The notes under the pieces were generated by a model. That model did not search any database. It was not told the origin of the DNA and saw nothing but the letters and a program-made list of their open reading frames with translations. A stretch of 64,000 bases of DNA from Tessaracoccus flavescens (GTDB lineage: Bacteria > Actinomycetota > Actinomycetes > Propionibacteriales > Propionibacteriaceae). The stretch is from the NCBI RefSeq assembly GCF_001998865.1, contig NZ_CP019607.1, positions 372,001-436,000 on the forward strand, given 5' to 3'. Below are positions 8,116-19,313 of the stretch, one piece after another. Positions within the stretch are counted from its first letter, which is position 1, and the number at the start of each line of letters is the position of its first letter. The position numbers were made by a program, and so were the translations under genes.

Positions 8116-8307
8116 ATGGTGCGCAAGATCAAGGCGAAGCTCGTGCTTCGGTTGCGCGCGGAAGCTCTGACGGGTCGGCAGATCGCCGCGCAGGGAGTGT
8201 CCCGCATGAGCGTCGCCGCGGTCATCGACGCCGCCGAGCCTGACCATCCCAGAGCTCGGAACCTGCAAACCCCCCAGCTGCGTCCCGCCCGGTGCCACCG
8301 CCAGTGA
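8116..8307 (+). pseudogene. IS21-type transposase (istA), 5' fragment
   Basis: ATG 8116 opens MVRKIKAKLVLRLRAEALTG followed by RQIAAQGVSRMSVAAVIDAA, the N-terminal helix-turn-helix of IstA-type transposases of IS21 relatives. Similarity ends near base 8240. The remaining codons to 8307 are arginine- and proline-rich read-through. The catalytic DDE domain and istB are missing. A deletion has joined the fragment to the downstream flank of ctaB. Confidence 0.65.
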
Positions 8308-8316
8308 CAGGACCAG

Positions 8317-9237
8317 TCAGAAGATCAGCGGATCGATCGCGACCGCGAGGAACAGCAGCGCCAAGTAGGTGTTCGACCAGTGGAACAGACGCATGGCCTT
8401 CAACTGGGCTCCCTCAAGGCCGCTGTGCGCGCGGCGCCACAACTGCACGGCCTCCCAGATGAACACCGCGCCCAGCACGACGGCGACGATCGGGTACAGC
8501 GGCCCGGTCGGTGCGAGCGGCCACAACGCGAGCGACACCGCGACCGTCGCGACCGTGTAGATCACGATCTGGTTCGCGACCTTCGGGGCGGGGCGCACGA
8601 CCGGGAGCATCGGCACCTTCGCGGCCGCGTAGTCGTCCTTGTACCTGAAGGCGAGGGCCCAGGTGTGCGGAGGGGTCCACAGGAAGACGATCGCGAACAG
8701 GATCAGGGGGGCAAGCGCGACGCTTCCCGTGACCGCCGTCCAGCCGATGAGGGGTGGGAAACAGCCTGCGATGCCGCCCCAGATGGTGTTCTGCCAGGTT
8801 CGGCGCTTGAGCCACATCGTGTAGATGAACACGTAGAAGGCGTTCGCGGCGAGGGCGAGCAGGGCGGAGAGCCAGTTGGCGCCGAAGCCGAGGATCAGGG
8901 TCGCGGCGATGCCGAGCACGACGGCGAAGACCAACGCGGCGCGCGTGGAGACCTGGTGCCGCGGGACGGGCCGACGCCGCGTGCGGCGCATGATCTCGTC
9001 GATGTCGGCGTCGAGCACGCAGTTGAAGGTGTTTGCCGAACCCGCGGCGAGGAACCCGCCCACGAGGGTGACGAGGATCAGCTGCCAGGGAGGAAGGCCT
9101 CCCGCGGCGAGGAACATGGCGGGGATGGTGGAGACGAGGAGTAGCTCGATCACCCGCGGTTTGGTGAGCGCCACATAGGCCTTCACCACATCGCGAACCC
9201 GCGCCTCACTTGGCGCAGCGACAGAAACGACAGCCAC
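8317..9237 (-). CDS. ctaB: Protoheme IX farnesyltransferase
   Basis: This membrane enzyme adds a farnesyl chain to heme B to make heme O for heme-copper oxidases. It has about 306 residues from GTG 9237 (an ATG-initiated frame extends to 9318 but adds an unrelated head). The first Asp-rich motif NTFNCVLDADIDEIMRRT binds the polyprenyl diphosphate, and YKDDYAAAKVPMLPV is the second conserved loop. About nine hydrophobic segments match the UbiA fold. It faces zwf across 119 bases. In many actinobacteria tkt and tal lie between these genes; here they are absent. Confidence 0.95.
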   Translation of the reverse strand: MAVVSVAAPSEARVRDVVKAYVALTKPRVIELLLVSTIPAMFLAAGGLPPWQLILVTLVGGFLAAGSANTFNCVLDADIDEIMRRTRRRPVPRHQVSTRAALVFAVVLGIAATLILGFGANWLSALLALAANAFYVFIYTMWLKRRTWQNTIWGGIAGCFPPLIGWTAVTGSVALAPLILFAIVFLWTPPHTWALAFRYKDDYAAAKVPMLPVVRPAPKVANQIVIYTVATVAVSLALWPLAPTGPLYPIVAVVLGAVFIWEAVQLWRRAHSGLEGAQLKAMRLFHWSNTYLALLFLAVAIDPLIF

Positions 9238-9356
9238 ACAAACCCCGATTTCGAACGAACGTCCGTGGCAGTCTACCTCGCCCCACGCAGGAGTGCTCAC
9301 CTGCAATGTGGTATGCACTCACGCAGGGTGCTCGGTGCCCGCTAGGGTGGTCCCTG

Positions 9357-10886
9357 ATGAACAGCTACGACAACCCCCTGCGCGACCCCCAGGATCGCAG
9401 ACTGCCTCGCATCGCCGGGCCATGTGTGCTGGTGATCTTCGGTGTCACAGGTGATCTTTCGCGCAAGAAGTTGATGCCCGCCGTGTACGACCTCGCCAAC
9501 CGAGGCCTACTTCCTCCCGGTTTCGGGCTGGTCGGATTCGCCCGTCGCGACTGGGCAGACCAGGACTTCGCACAGGTGGTCCACGACGCCGTGAAGGAGC
9601 ATGCGCGCACGCCCTTCCGCGAGGAGGTCTGGGAGCAGCTGCTCGAGGGGATCCGCTTCGTCTCCGGCACGTTCGACTCGGACGAGTCCTTCGAGAACCT
9701 CAAGGCGACGATCGACGAACTCGACACGACGCGCGGCACGGGCGGAAACCACGCCTTCTACCTGTCCATCCCCCCTTCCGGCTTCGAGCCCGTCATGTCG
9801 CAACTGGCGAAGCACGGCCTGGCGGAGCGTCACCCGGGGACCTGGAACCGCGTCGTCATCGAGAAGCCGTTCGGGCATGACCTCGCCTCGGCGAAGGAGC
9901 TCAACGCGGTCGTCGAGCGCCTCTTCAAGCCCCACGAGGTCTTCCGGATCGACCATTACCTGGGCAAGGAGACGGTGCAGAACCTGCTTGCGCTGCGCTT
10001 CGCGAACCAGATGTTCGAGCCGATCTGGAACAACCACTACGTCAGCCACGTCGAGATCACCATGGCCGAGGACATCGGCATCGGTGGCCGCGCGGGATAC
10101 TTCGACGGCATCGGCTCTGCCCGCGACGTGATGCAGAACCACCTGCTCCAGCTCCTCGCGCTCACCGCGATGGAGGAGCCGACCAGCTTCGAGGCCTCGC
10201 AGCTGCGCGCCGAGAAGAAGAAGGTCCTTGCCGCCGCGAGGGTTCCCGACGACTATGACCTGCACACGGCACGCGGCCAGTACGCCGCCGGCTGGCAGGG
10301 CGGCCAGCCGGTGATCGGTTACCTGGAGGAGGAGGGGGTCGATCCCGCCTCCAAGACGGAGACCTACGCCGCGATCCGGGTCGACATCGACAACCGCCGC
10401 TGGGCGGGCGTCCCCTTCTACCTGCGCACGGCAAAGCGGATGCCCCGCCGCGTGACAGAGGTGGCGCTCAGCTTCAAGCGCGCACCGCACCTGCCGTTCA
10501 CCATCACCGACACGGAGGAACTCGGCACCAACGCCCTCGTGATGCGGATCCAGCCCGACGAGGGCGTCACCCTCCGCTTCGGCGCGAAGGTGCCAGGGAC
10601 GCAGATGGAGATCCGCGAGGTGTCGATGGACTTCGCCTACGGCGGGTCCTTCACAGAGTCCTCCCCCGAGGCGTATGAGCGACTGATTCTCGACGTGCTG
10701 CTCGGCGACCCGCCCCTCTTCCCGCAGCAGGAGGAGGTGGAGCTCAGCTGGGAGATCCTCGATCCGGTGCTCGAACACTGGGCCTCGCTCCCCGAGCAGC
10801 CGGAACAGTACGAGGCAGGCACCTGGGGTCCGCAGTCGGGCTACGACATGGTCGCCCGCGACGGCTTCACCTGGCGCAGGCCGTAG
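9357..10886 (+). CDS. zwf: Glucose-6-phosphate 1-dehydrogenase
   Basis: It oxidises glucose 6-phosphate to 6-phosphogluconolactone with reduction of NADP, the first step of the oxidative pentose phosphate pathway. The protein has 509 residues from ATG 9357; the frame extends to 9210 but without family similarity. The nucleotide-binding motif FGVTGDLSRKKL is at 28-39 and the substrate-binding active-site motif RIDHYLGKE at 197-205, with IEKPFGHD just before. It is the first gene of zwf-opcA-pgl, with opcA 13 bases downstream. Confidence 0.97.
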   Translation: MNSYDNPLRDPQDRRLPRIAGPCVLVIFGVTGDLSRKKLMPAVYDLANRGLLPPGFGLVGFARRDWADQDFAQVVHDAVKEHARTPFREEVWEQLLEGIRFVSGTFDSDESFENLKATIDELDTTRGTGGNHAFYLSIPPSGFEPVMSQLAKHGLAERHPGTWNRVVIEKPFGHDLASAKELNAVVERLFKPHEVFRIDHYLGKETVQNLLALRFANQMFEPIWNNHYVSHVEITMAEDIGIGGRAGYFDGIGSARDVMQNHLLQLLALTAMEEPTSFEASQLRAEKKKVLAAARVPDDYDLHTARGQYAAGWQGGQPVIGYLEEEGVDPASKTETYAAIRVDIDNRRWAGVPFYLRTAKRMPRRVTEVALSFKRAPHLPFTITDTEELGTNALVMRIQPDEGVTLRFGAKVPGTQMEIREVSMDFAYGGSFTESSPEAYERLILDVLLGDPPLFPQQEEVELSWEILDPVLEHWASLPEQPEQYEAGTWGPQSGYDMVARDGFTWRRP

Positions 10887-10899
10887 GGAGGGACACACC

Positions 10900-11805
10900 A
10901 TGATCGTCAAACTGAAGAACACCTCCGCCCGCGAGATCTCCGGCGCCCTGATCGAGGCGCACCGGGGCGTCGGCAACGCCACCGGCCTCGTGCTCACGCT
11001 CGTGATCGTCACCGACGACTCGCGCTTCGACGAGGTGCTGGAGGCCGCGAAGGCCTCTGCCACGGTGCATCCGTCGCGCGTGATCGTGGTCAACTACGCG
11101 AGCGAGGACGAGCGGAACCTGGACGCGACCGTCGAGGTCGGCGAGGGCCTGCCTGGCGACCTGATCGTGCTCGGCGTCTCCGGCGAACTGCGCGAGCACG
11201 CCGACTCGGTGGTGCTCCCGCTCCTGCTTCCCGACTCCCCCACCATCGCCTGGTGGCCGCACGAGGCGCCGGACAACCTGGCCCAGGATCCGATCGGATC
11301 GCTCGCCGACCGACGCATCACCGATGCCGCCGGCTGCTCCGATCCGGTGGCGGCGCTCGTCCGCAGGGCCCGCAACCATGTGCCCGGCGACACCGACCTG
11401 ACCTGGACGCGCCTGACCCGTTGGCGGGCCCTGCTCGCTGCCTCACTTGACCAGTCGCAGCAGCAGGTCACCGAGGCGGTCGTCACCGCGGCGCCCGACA
11501 ACGCGCCTGCCATACTGCTCGCGGCCTGGCTCACCTCGCGCCTGCACGTGCCCGTGACATACGAGCAGGGCGACGGCCCTGGCGTCAACGCCGTGGTGCT
11601 GCGCACCCCGGACGGCGACATCACCGTGCGCCGGGTCGCCGAGGGCAGCGCGATCTACCAGGTTCCCGGCCAGCCCGAGCGTAGAGTCGCACTCCGCCGC
11701 CGGCCGCTCACCGATCTGCTGACCGAGGAGTTGTGTCGCCTCGACGCCGACGACATCTTCGAGGCCGCGGCCGAGCAGATCGTCGCCGAGTCGGAAGGCA
11801 AGTAG
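10900..11805 (+). CDS. opcA: Glucose-6-phosphate dehydrogenase assembly protein OpcA
   Basis: It is a 301-residue actinobacterial and cyanobacterial protein needed for assembly or redox control of Zwf. ATG 10900 follows GGAGGG. The N-terminal half is a Rossmann-like alpha/beta region (VLTLVIVTDDSRFDEVLEAA), and the family-typical SPTIAWWPHEAP lies near residue 112. It sits between zwf and pgl; its stop TAG directly abuts the pgl ATG. OpcA itself has no known catalytic activity. Confidence 0.94.
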   Translation: MIVKLKNTSAREISGALIEAHRGVGNATGLVLTLVIVTDDSRFDEVLEAAKASATVHPSRVIVVNYASEDERNLDATVEVGEGLPGDLIVLGVSGELREHADSVVLPLLLPDSPTIAWWPHEAPDNLAQDPIGSLADRRITDAAGCSDPVAALVRRARNHVPGDTDLTWTRLTRWRALLAASLDQSQQQVTEAVVTAAPDNAPAILLAAWLTSRLHVPVTYEQGDGPGVNAVVLRTPDGDITVRRVAEGSAIYQVPGQPERRVALRRRPLTDLLTEELCRLDADDIFEAAAEQIVAESEGK

Positions 11806-12537
11806 ATGTACACGCGGGTGGTGCGCCTCGATGACGCGCTCGACGTCTCGATCGTCGTCGCGACGCGCCTCCTCGACCGCCTGATCGAGCTGCAGCGCTC
11901 ACAGCCCATCGTGCACCTGTGCCTGACCGGAGGCGACGCGGCGAACGCGATGTATGAGATCTTCGCCGAGCTGGCGAAGGACTCCGAGCTCGACGCCTCC
12001 AAGCTGCAGCTGTGGTGGGGCGACGAGCGCTTCGTCCCCGCGACCGATCCGGCGCGCAACTCCCTGCAGGCCGTCAGCCGACTCGCGCGGACGGTGTCGA
12101 TCAAGTCAGCAGACACGCACATGATGGCGGCAAAGGACGGCAGGAAGGACTCCCACGAGTCGGCCGCCGAGTACGAGGCCGAGCTGGGAGACACCGCCTT
12201 CGACATCACGCTGCTCGGGATCGGCGTCGACGGGCACGTCGCCTCGATCTTCCCCGCGCATCCGAGCTCCGAGCCGACCAGCCGCGCCGTGATCGGCGTC
12301 ACAGACAGCCCGAAGGAACCCTCGGAGCGGATCTCCCTGACGCTGCCGACGCTGAACCGCTCGGAGGAGGTGTGGTTCATTGCCACCGGCGAGGGAAAGG
12401 CCGAGGCGGTGGCTCATTCGCTCGCCGGAGATCCCGCCTTCCCCGGCGCCGCGGTGCATGGCCGGGTGGCCACCTTCTGGTACCTGGACGAGGGGGCGGC
12501 CTCTGAGCTGCCCGCGCAGTTCACCTGCCCCTTCTGA
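11806..12537 (+). CDS. pgl: 6-phosphogluconolactonase
   Basis: It hydrolyses 6-phosphogluconolactone to 6-phosphogluconate. The protein has 243 residues. Motifs are CLTGGDAANAMYEIF (sugar-phosphate loop), LWWGDERFVPATDPARNS (active-site Asp-Glu-Arg) and GIGVDGHVASIFP (catalytic His), all typical of the DevB/NagB-like fold. It directly follows opcA without spacing, so translation is coupled. It is the last gene of the pathway operon and converges with the membrane protein gene ending three bases away at 12541. Confidence 0.96.
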   Translation: MYTRVVRLDDALDVSIVVATRLLDRLIELQRSQPIVHLCLTGGDAANAMYEIFAELAKDSELDASKLQLWWGDERFVPATDPARNSLQAVSRLARTVSIKSADTHMMAAKDGRKDSHESAAEYEAELGDTAFDITLLGIGVDGHVASIFPAHPSSEPTSRAVIGVTDSPKEPSERISLTLPTLNRSEEVWFIATGEGKAEAVAHSLAGDPAFPGAAVHGRVATFWYLDEGAASELPAQFTCPF

Positions 12538-12540
12538 GCC

Positions 12541-13161
12541 TCATCGCCGCGAGGGCGGGAGGAAGAGCAGCACCGCGAGGATCAGGTGCACCACGCTCGC
12601 CACGATGGCGACACCTCCCATCGGCAGGGAGATGCCGACCAGGAGCGCTCCCACCACCCCAATGATTGCGAACACGCCGAGGATCGTGAGGACTCCGCCG
12701 ACCCTCGGCGCGCCAGGGGCCGCTGCGACGGTGACGATGGCGAGGACCAGCTGCAGGAGCAGCAGCAGCGCGGCGACGCCGAGCCCGATCAGGTAGATGG
12801 TGTCGCCGACCTTCGGGTAGCCCTCGTGGAGGATCGTGTCGCCGAAGAGCCACAGCGGGATGGCGATCAGGTGGGTGATGGCGGTGAAGATGGCCGCGAC
12901 CCTTCCGCAGCCGCCGCCCGAGGCTCGCGCAGCCGGACGGTACTGCTGCTGCCCGTATCCGGGCTGGGGCCCGTACGCCGGCTGAGGTGACCACTGCTGT
13001 GCCGGAACCGCCTGGGGCTGCCCCGGCGGATACCCCTGGGGCGCGGCGGGCACCGCCGGCTGGGGACGGGTGTCGGCCAGCGGCGACGGTTGGACGGCGG
13101 GCTGCTCGAGAGTCGGGTCTGCGTCGATCGGCTCGCCGATGCCGTATGGATCGTTGGTCAC
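12541..13161 (-). CDS. Proline-rich multi-span membrane protein
   Basis: The protein has 206 residues. Residues 1-80 are cytoplasmic-type, proline- and glutamine-rich (repeated QPAY and QPGYGQQ), followed by RASGGGCGRV and four hydrophobic segments (about 89-104, 122-147, 157-177, 183-202). The layout is a common actinobacterial type (proline-rich head plus DUF4190-like or similar bundle), but no specific family is recognised. It is monocistronic, with pgl converging on it and rbpA upstream in the same direction 150 bases away. Confidence 0.7.
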   Translation of the reverse strand: MTNDPYGIGEPIDADPTLEQPAVQPSPLADTRPQPAVPAAPQGYPPGQPQAVPAQQWSPQPAYGPQPGYGQQQYRPAARASGGGCGRVAAIFTAITHLIAIPLWLFGDTILHEGYPKVGDTIYLIGLGVAALLLLLQLVLAIVTVAAAPGAPRVGGVLTILGVFAIIGVVGALLVGISLPMGGVAIVASVVHLILAVLLFLPPSRR

Positions 13162-13260
13162 GCTGGCTCCTCAGACGTCGTGTCGCCCGACATCCTAACG
13201 GGGAGGCGTCCCATCCCGGGGTGCGCCATCCCCGCGGAACCGACCCGGTGCCCCTATGAC

Positions 13261-13286
13261 AGGGACCCAGGCGATGCCCGGGTCCT
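13261..13286 (-). terminator. Hairpin downstream of rbpA
   Basis: AGGGACCCAGGC and GCCCGGGTCCTT pair around a short GAT loop, 25 bases after the rbpA stop. No strong T-run follows. Confidence 0.5.
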
Positions 13287-13310
13287 TGTGTCAGCTGTGC
13301 GCGACGGGGG

Positions 13311-13667
13311 TCAGTAGATGACCTCGCCGCTGGCGCGACGCGCACGAAGGGCGGTGACCGCCTCCTCGAGGATCTGCGCCGCCTCCGCATCCGTGCGGCG
13401 TTCCTTGACGTAGGCCAGATGCGTCTTGTACGGGGTGATCTTCGGCGGGGGCGGAGGGTTGTCCGCGTCCATGCTCGCCGGGAGTCCGCAGCGCGGGCAG
13501 TCCCACGTCTCGGGGATCTGCGCATCTGCCGCGAAGGCCGGACGGGTCACGTGCCCGCTCGAGCAGAAGTACGAGACGTGAAGCCGAGGCGCGGAATCGC
13601 CGCGCTCGGCCTCGCCCATGGGTCCTGCGCCGACGCGCGTGCCACGAATGGCGTTGCCACCTGCCAC
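13311..13667 (-). CDS. rbpA: RNA polymerase-binding protein RbpA
   Basis: This actinobacterial transcription factor binds RNA polymerase with group 1/2 sigma factors and stabilises the open complex. The protein has 118 residues. It has the zinc-ribbon-like core (CSSGHVTRPAF ... WDCPRCGLPAS), the basic linker (PKITPYKTHLAYVKERR) and a C-terminal sigma-interacting helix (AAQILEEAVTALRARR). The location beside secG is conserved in relatives. Its presence is one of the clearest phylum markers in the window. Confidence 0.95.
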   Translation of the reverse strand: MAGGNAIRGTRVGAGPMGEAERGDSAPRLHVSYFCSSGHVTRPAFAADAQIPETWDCPRCGLPASMDADNPPPPPKITPYKTHLAYVKERRTDAEAAQILEEAVTALRARRASGEVIY

Positions 13668-13714
13668 TTTGTTGTTCTCCTTGTGAAGAGTGATTCAGTG
13701 AGTTTGTCGCGCGC

Positions 13715-13984
13715 TCAGAAGTCGAGGCGGTACAGCACGAGCAGACCGACGATGGTCAGCAGCCAGACCAGAGCGAGCACGACCGTGATCCGGTCGAGTC
13801 GACGCTCCGCCGTGGAGGCTCCACCCATCGAGGTGGACATGCCCCCACCGAACAGATCGGACATTCCGCCTCCACGACCCTTGTGGAGAAGGACGGTGGC
13901 CGCGAGCAGGATGCTGAGGATCACCACGATGATCGACAACGTCGTAATGGGCCAGGACACCAGGGGGACAATCACGCGCCCCAT
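13715..13984 (-). CDS. secG: Preprotein translocase subunit SecG
   Basis: It is a small auxiliary subunit of the SecYEG channel. The protein has up to 89 residues from ATG 13984; a GTG eight codons in (VSWPITTLSII) is an alternative start. Two membrane helices (about 11-33 and 67-85) flank the conserved cytoplasmic loop HKGRGGGMSDLFGG. It is encoded downstream of tpiA after a strong terminator, so it probably has its own promoter. Confidence 0.93.
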   Translation of the reverse strand: MGRVIVPLVSWPITTLSIIVVILSILLAATVLLHKGRGGGMSDLFGGGMSTSMGGASTAERRLDRITVVLALVWLLTIVGLLVLYRLDF

Positions 13985-14048
13985 GTTATCGGACGAGCCC
14001 CGTTATTCCACATTCGCCCCTGCCGATGCTCATCGCCGTGAGCGGGTG

Positions 14049-14092
14049 GAAAAAAGCCGGTGGCGCCGCCCCCTCAGGGGCGGCGCCACCGG
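14049..14092 (-). terminator. Rho-independent terminator of gapA-pgk-tpiA
   Basis: A 16-bp perfect stem (CCGGTGGCGCCGCCCC and inverse) with a four-base loop is followed, on the minus strand, by a run of six T. It lies just past the tpiA stop. Confidence 0.9.
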
Positions 14093-14099
14093 GCTCAGC

Positions 14100-14878
14100 T
14101 CAGAGTTGGTAGAAGCACACGATCGCCGCGAACTCCTCGGGCTGGAGGCTCGCTCCGCCGACAAGGCAGCCGTCGATGTCGGGCTGGTCCATGATCTGCA
14201 CGACGTTGCCGGACTTCACCGAACCGCCGTACTGGATGCGGACGGACTCGGCGGTCGCCTCGTCGTACAGCGCAGCGACCTCCTTACGGATGGCGCCACA
14301 CACCTCCTGCGCGTCGGCCGGGGTGGCCACCTCGCCGGTGCCGATGGCCCAGACGGGCTCGTAGGCGATGACGAGGCCGGCGACCTGCTCGGACGAGAGG
14401 CCCTGCAGCGCACGGCGGACCTGATCGAGCGTGTACTCGACATGGTTGCCCGCCTTACGGATGTCGAGGCCCTCGCCGACGCACACGATCGGGGTCATGC
14501 CCGCGCCGAGCACCTTGAACGCCTTGGCGTTGACCAGCTCGTCGGTCTCACCGAAGAACTGACGACGCTCCGAGTGGCCGATGATGACGTACTGGACGCC
14601 GAGCTTCGACAGCATCGACGCCGAGATCTCGCCGGTGAAGGCGCCGTTGTCGTGCTCGGACACGTTCTGCGCGCCGAGACCGAACTGCAGGCGGTCGCCG
14701 TCGATCAGGGTGCGGACGGTGCGGATGTCGGTGAAGGGCACGCAGAGCACGCACTCCGACTTCTTGGGGTCCCAGTCCTTGTCGACCAAGGTGTAGTGAA
14801 GCTTCTCCACGAGTCCGGTGGCCTCGATGTGGTCGACGTTCATCTTCCAGTTGCCGACCATGATGGGCTTGCGAGTCA

Positions 14879-14879
<1 letters not shown>
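14100..14879 (-). CDS. tpiA: Triosephosphate isomerase
   Basis: It interconverts dihydroxyacetone phosphate and glyceraldehyde 3-phosphate. The protein has 259 residues. Catalytic residues are Lys 12 (GNWKMN), His 102 (IIGHSERR) and Glu 174 ([11 protein letters not shown]); the phosphate loop YGGSVKSGN is near the C-terminus. The ATG overlaps the pgk stop by one base (TGATG), so translation is coupled. It is the last gene of the gapA-pgk-tpiA unit. Confidence 0.97.
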
Positions 14880-16093
<1,214 letters not shown>

Positions 16094-16121
16094 GTTTGGC
16101 CTTTCTCTAAAGGTGTGGGAC

Positions 16122-16165
16122 GACCGCGGCCCCGCAACCCCACGAGGGGTCACGGGGCCGTGGTC
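16122..16165 (-). promoter_or_regulatory. Intercistronic hairpin between gapA and pgk
   Basis: GACCGCGGCCCCG at 16122-16134 pairs with CGGGGCCGTGGTC at 16153-16165 (one mismatch). There is no T-run, so it is better read as an mRNA-processing or partial-attenuation element, which would set gapA above pgk-tpiA. That role is inference. Confidence 0.5.
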
Positions 16166-16188
16166 TTGAGCACAGAGTGTGCGGAGGA

Positions 16189-17244
<1,056 letters not shown>

Positions 17245-17297
17245 CTATCTTCCAGAGCCCGTCGGGCAACAGCGGGGGCCAATTTAACCAGACAGTG

Positions 17298-18281
17298 TCA
17301 TTCGCCCTCGCTGAGGTCGGCGGGCAGGCTCGCCTCCGTGTTCGGCACCCCGGCATCGTCTGCAGCTTTGTCCGCCGTCGCCAGCAGACGACGGATCCGG
17401 CCTGCGATCGCGTCCTTGGTCAGCGGCGGTTCGTGCAGCCGACCCAGTTCCTCGAGGCTGGCCTGGCGGTTGGCGAGGCGGAGTTCACCCGCTGCGCGCA
17501 GGTGCTCGGGCACATCGTCGCCGAGGATCTCCATGGCGCGCTCGACCCGGGCGCTCGCCGTCACCGCCGCGCGGGCGGAGCGGCGCAGGTTCGCGTCGTC
17601 GAAGTTGGCGAGCCGGTTGACGTTCGCGCGGACCTCCCTGCGCTTCCTGCGCTCCTCCCAGACGATCCGCGCCTCGGCGGCGCCCATCCTGGTCAGCAGT
17701 TCACCGATTGCGTCGCCGTCGCGGATGACCACGCGGTCGACGCCGCGGACCTCGCGGGACTTCACGCTGATCCCGAGCCGCCGGGCGGCCCCGACCAGCG
17801 CAAGCGCGGCCTCTGACCCGGGGCAGGTGATCTCGAGCGCCATCGACCTGCCCGGCTCGGTGAGCGAGCCGCGGGCGAGGAAGGCGCCACGCCACACGGC
17901 GATCGAGTCCGCCTGCGAACCTCCGACCACCACCGGAGGCAGCCCGCGGACCGGGCGACGGTTCTGGTCAACGAGGCCGGTCATCCTGGCGAGCTGTTCG
18001 CCCTCGCGAACCACCCGCACGGTGTAGCGCGGGCCTCGACGCACCCCGGAGCCGTTGATCACGAGCAGCTCCGAGTCGATCGAGTAGAGCTCGGAGATGA
18101 ATGCGCGCAGCCTGCGGGCCGCTGCCCCGGTGTCGAGTTCGGCCTCGATCACGATCCGTCCACCGACCAGGTGCAGCCCCCCGGCGAACCTGAGGACGGC
18201 CGCAACCTCCGCGCGCCGCACCGACGGGTGCGGGGCGGTGACAGTGGCGAGCTCAGCCTTCACCTTCTGCGTCAGAGCCAT
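17298..18281 (-). CDS. whiA: WhiA-type DNA-binding regulator
   Basis: WhiA is a homing-endonuclease-fold protein. In Streptomyces it drives sporulation with WhiB and controls division genes; in other Gram-positive bacteria it supports division and chromosome segregation. The protein has 327 residues. The N-terminal LAGLIDADG-like part includes [13 protein letters not shown]; the C-terminal helix-turn-helix includes [18 protein letters not shown] and GRIRRLL. It lies in the conserved rapZ-yvcK-whiA string. The start at ATG 18281 ([11 protein letters not shown]) is canonical. Confidence 0.95.
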   Translation of the reverse strand: MALTQKVKAELATVTAPHPSVRRAEVAAVLRFAGGLHLVGGRIVIEAELDTGAAARRLRAFISELYSIDSELLVINGSGVRRGPRYTVRVVREGEQLARMTGLVDQNRRPVRGLPPVVVGGSQADSIAVWRGAFLARGSLTEPGRSMALEITCPGSEAALALVGAARRLGISVKSREVRGVDRVVIRDGDAIGELLTRMGAAEARIVWEERRKRREVRANVNRLANFDDANLRRSARAAVTASARVERAMEILGDDVPEHLRAAGELRLANRQASLEELGRLHEPPLTKDAIAGRIRRLLATADKAADDAGVPNTEASLPADLSEGE

Positions 18282-18365
18282 GGGCGCAGTCTGCCACAGA
18301 CCGGTCCAACCGGAACCCGATCCACCCGATGCCGGGGCCCCGCAACCGTGTCCCCACTGGGGGTT

Positions 18366-19313
18366 TCAGCCGGTGATGACCTCGCTGAAAATCGAGGCGA
18401 GCCGGTTGGTGTCGTGCAGCGCGGCTCCCCCGCGGAGGGCGACGTCCGCGCGGACCAGCCGGCCACCGAGGGAGGCGACATAGGACTCCAGGTAGCGGTC
18501 GGTGTCCGCGAAGCGTCGGTCGGCGATCACCACGTCGAGCCGGAGCCCCGGCGCGTGTTCGGCGAGCAGCTCGATGTGGCGCGACGCGCTGAAGCCGTCT
18601 GTCTCCTCCGCGGGCGCGACGTTGAGCACGAGGACCCGCTGCGCCTTCGTCTCGAGGATCGCCTTGGCGAGATCGGGCACCAGCAGGTGCGGGATGACGC
18701 TGGTGAACCAGGAACCGGGCCCGAGCACGACGCTGTCTGCCTGCGCGATGGCCTCCACCGCCTCCGCCCTCGCTGGCGGGGCCGAGGGCACGAGCCGCAC
18801 GCCCTGGACGATCGCGCGCGACTTTGCCACCGTCGCCTGGCCGCTGAGCGTGCAGACCTCGTCGGGAGCGAAGGGGTCGAGGCCGACGACGTCGGCCTCG
18901 ATCTCGAGCGGGATCGAGCTCATGGGAAGCACCCGACCGCGGGTCCGCAGCAGATCCCCCACCATGTCGAGGCCCTCGACCGGGTCGTCGAACTGCTGCC
19001 AGAGCCCTGCGATCAGGAGGTTGCCGATGGCATGACCGGCGAGCGACCCCTCACCGGTGAACCGGGACTGCAGGACGTTGGCCCAGGTCCGTCCGACGTG
19101 GTCGTCCGAGCACAGCGCGGCCAGCGCCATGCGCAGGTCTCCGGGCGGCAGGATGTTGAACTCGTCGCGGAGCCTTCCCGACGATCCCCCGTCGTCTGCG
19201 ACGGTGACCACCGCGGTCAGGCGGTCGGTGATCCGGCGCAGCGCAGTCAGCGAGGCCGACAGGCCGTGGCCTCCTCCGAGGGCGACCACGCGGGGCAGCG
19301 AGTTGAGACTCAT
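18366..19313 (-). CDS. YvcK/GlmR-family protein
   Basis: It is a CofD-like UDP-sugar-binding protein. In other Gram-positives it supports cell-wall precursor supply and growth on gluconeogenic carbon. The protein has 315 residues. Motifs are VALGGGHGLSASLTALR (nucleotide loop), VADDGGSSGRLRDEF and GPGSWFTSVIPHLLV. Its ATG overlaps the rapZ stop (ATGA). With WhiA and RapZ it forms a conserved actinobacterial triad. Confidence 0.93.
   Translation of the reverse strand: MSLNSLPRVVALGGGHGLSASLTALRRITDRLTAVVTVADDGGSSGRLRDEFNILPPGDLRMALAALCSDDHVGRTWANVLQSRFTGEGSLAGHAIGNLLIAGLWQQFDDPVEGLDMVGDLLRTRGRVLPMSSIPLEIEADVVGLDPFAPDEVCTLSGQATVAKSRAIVQGVRLVPSAPPARAEAVEAIAQADSVVLGPGSWFTSVIPHLLVPDLAKAILETKAQRVLVLNVAPAEETDGFSASRHIELLAEHAPGLRLDVVIADRRFADTDRYLESYVASLGGRLVRADVALRGGAALHDTNRLASIFSEVITG

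Noticed and set aside
7707..8225. Leftward 172-codon open frame after ISL3 element 2
   Set aside because: It spans the element end, the hairpin and the IS21 remnant antisense; composition is not protein-like.
9251..9266. LexA-like box (TCGAAC-N4-GTCCGT) between ctaB and zwf
   Set aside because: Only 10 of 12 positions fit, and neither gene is an SOS gene; probably chance.
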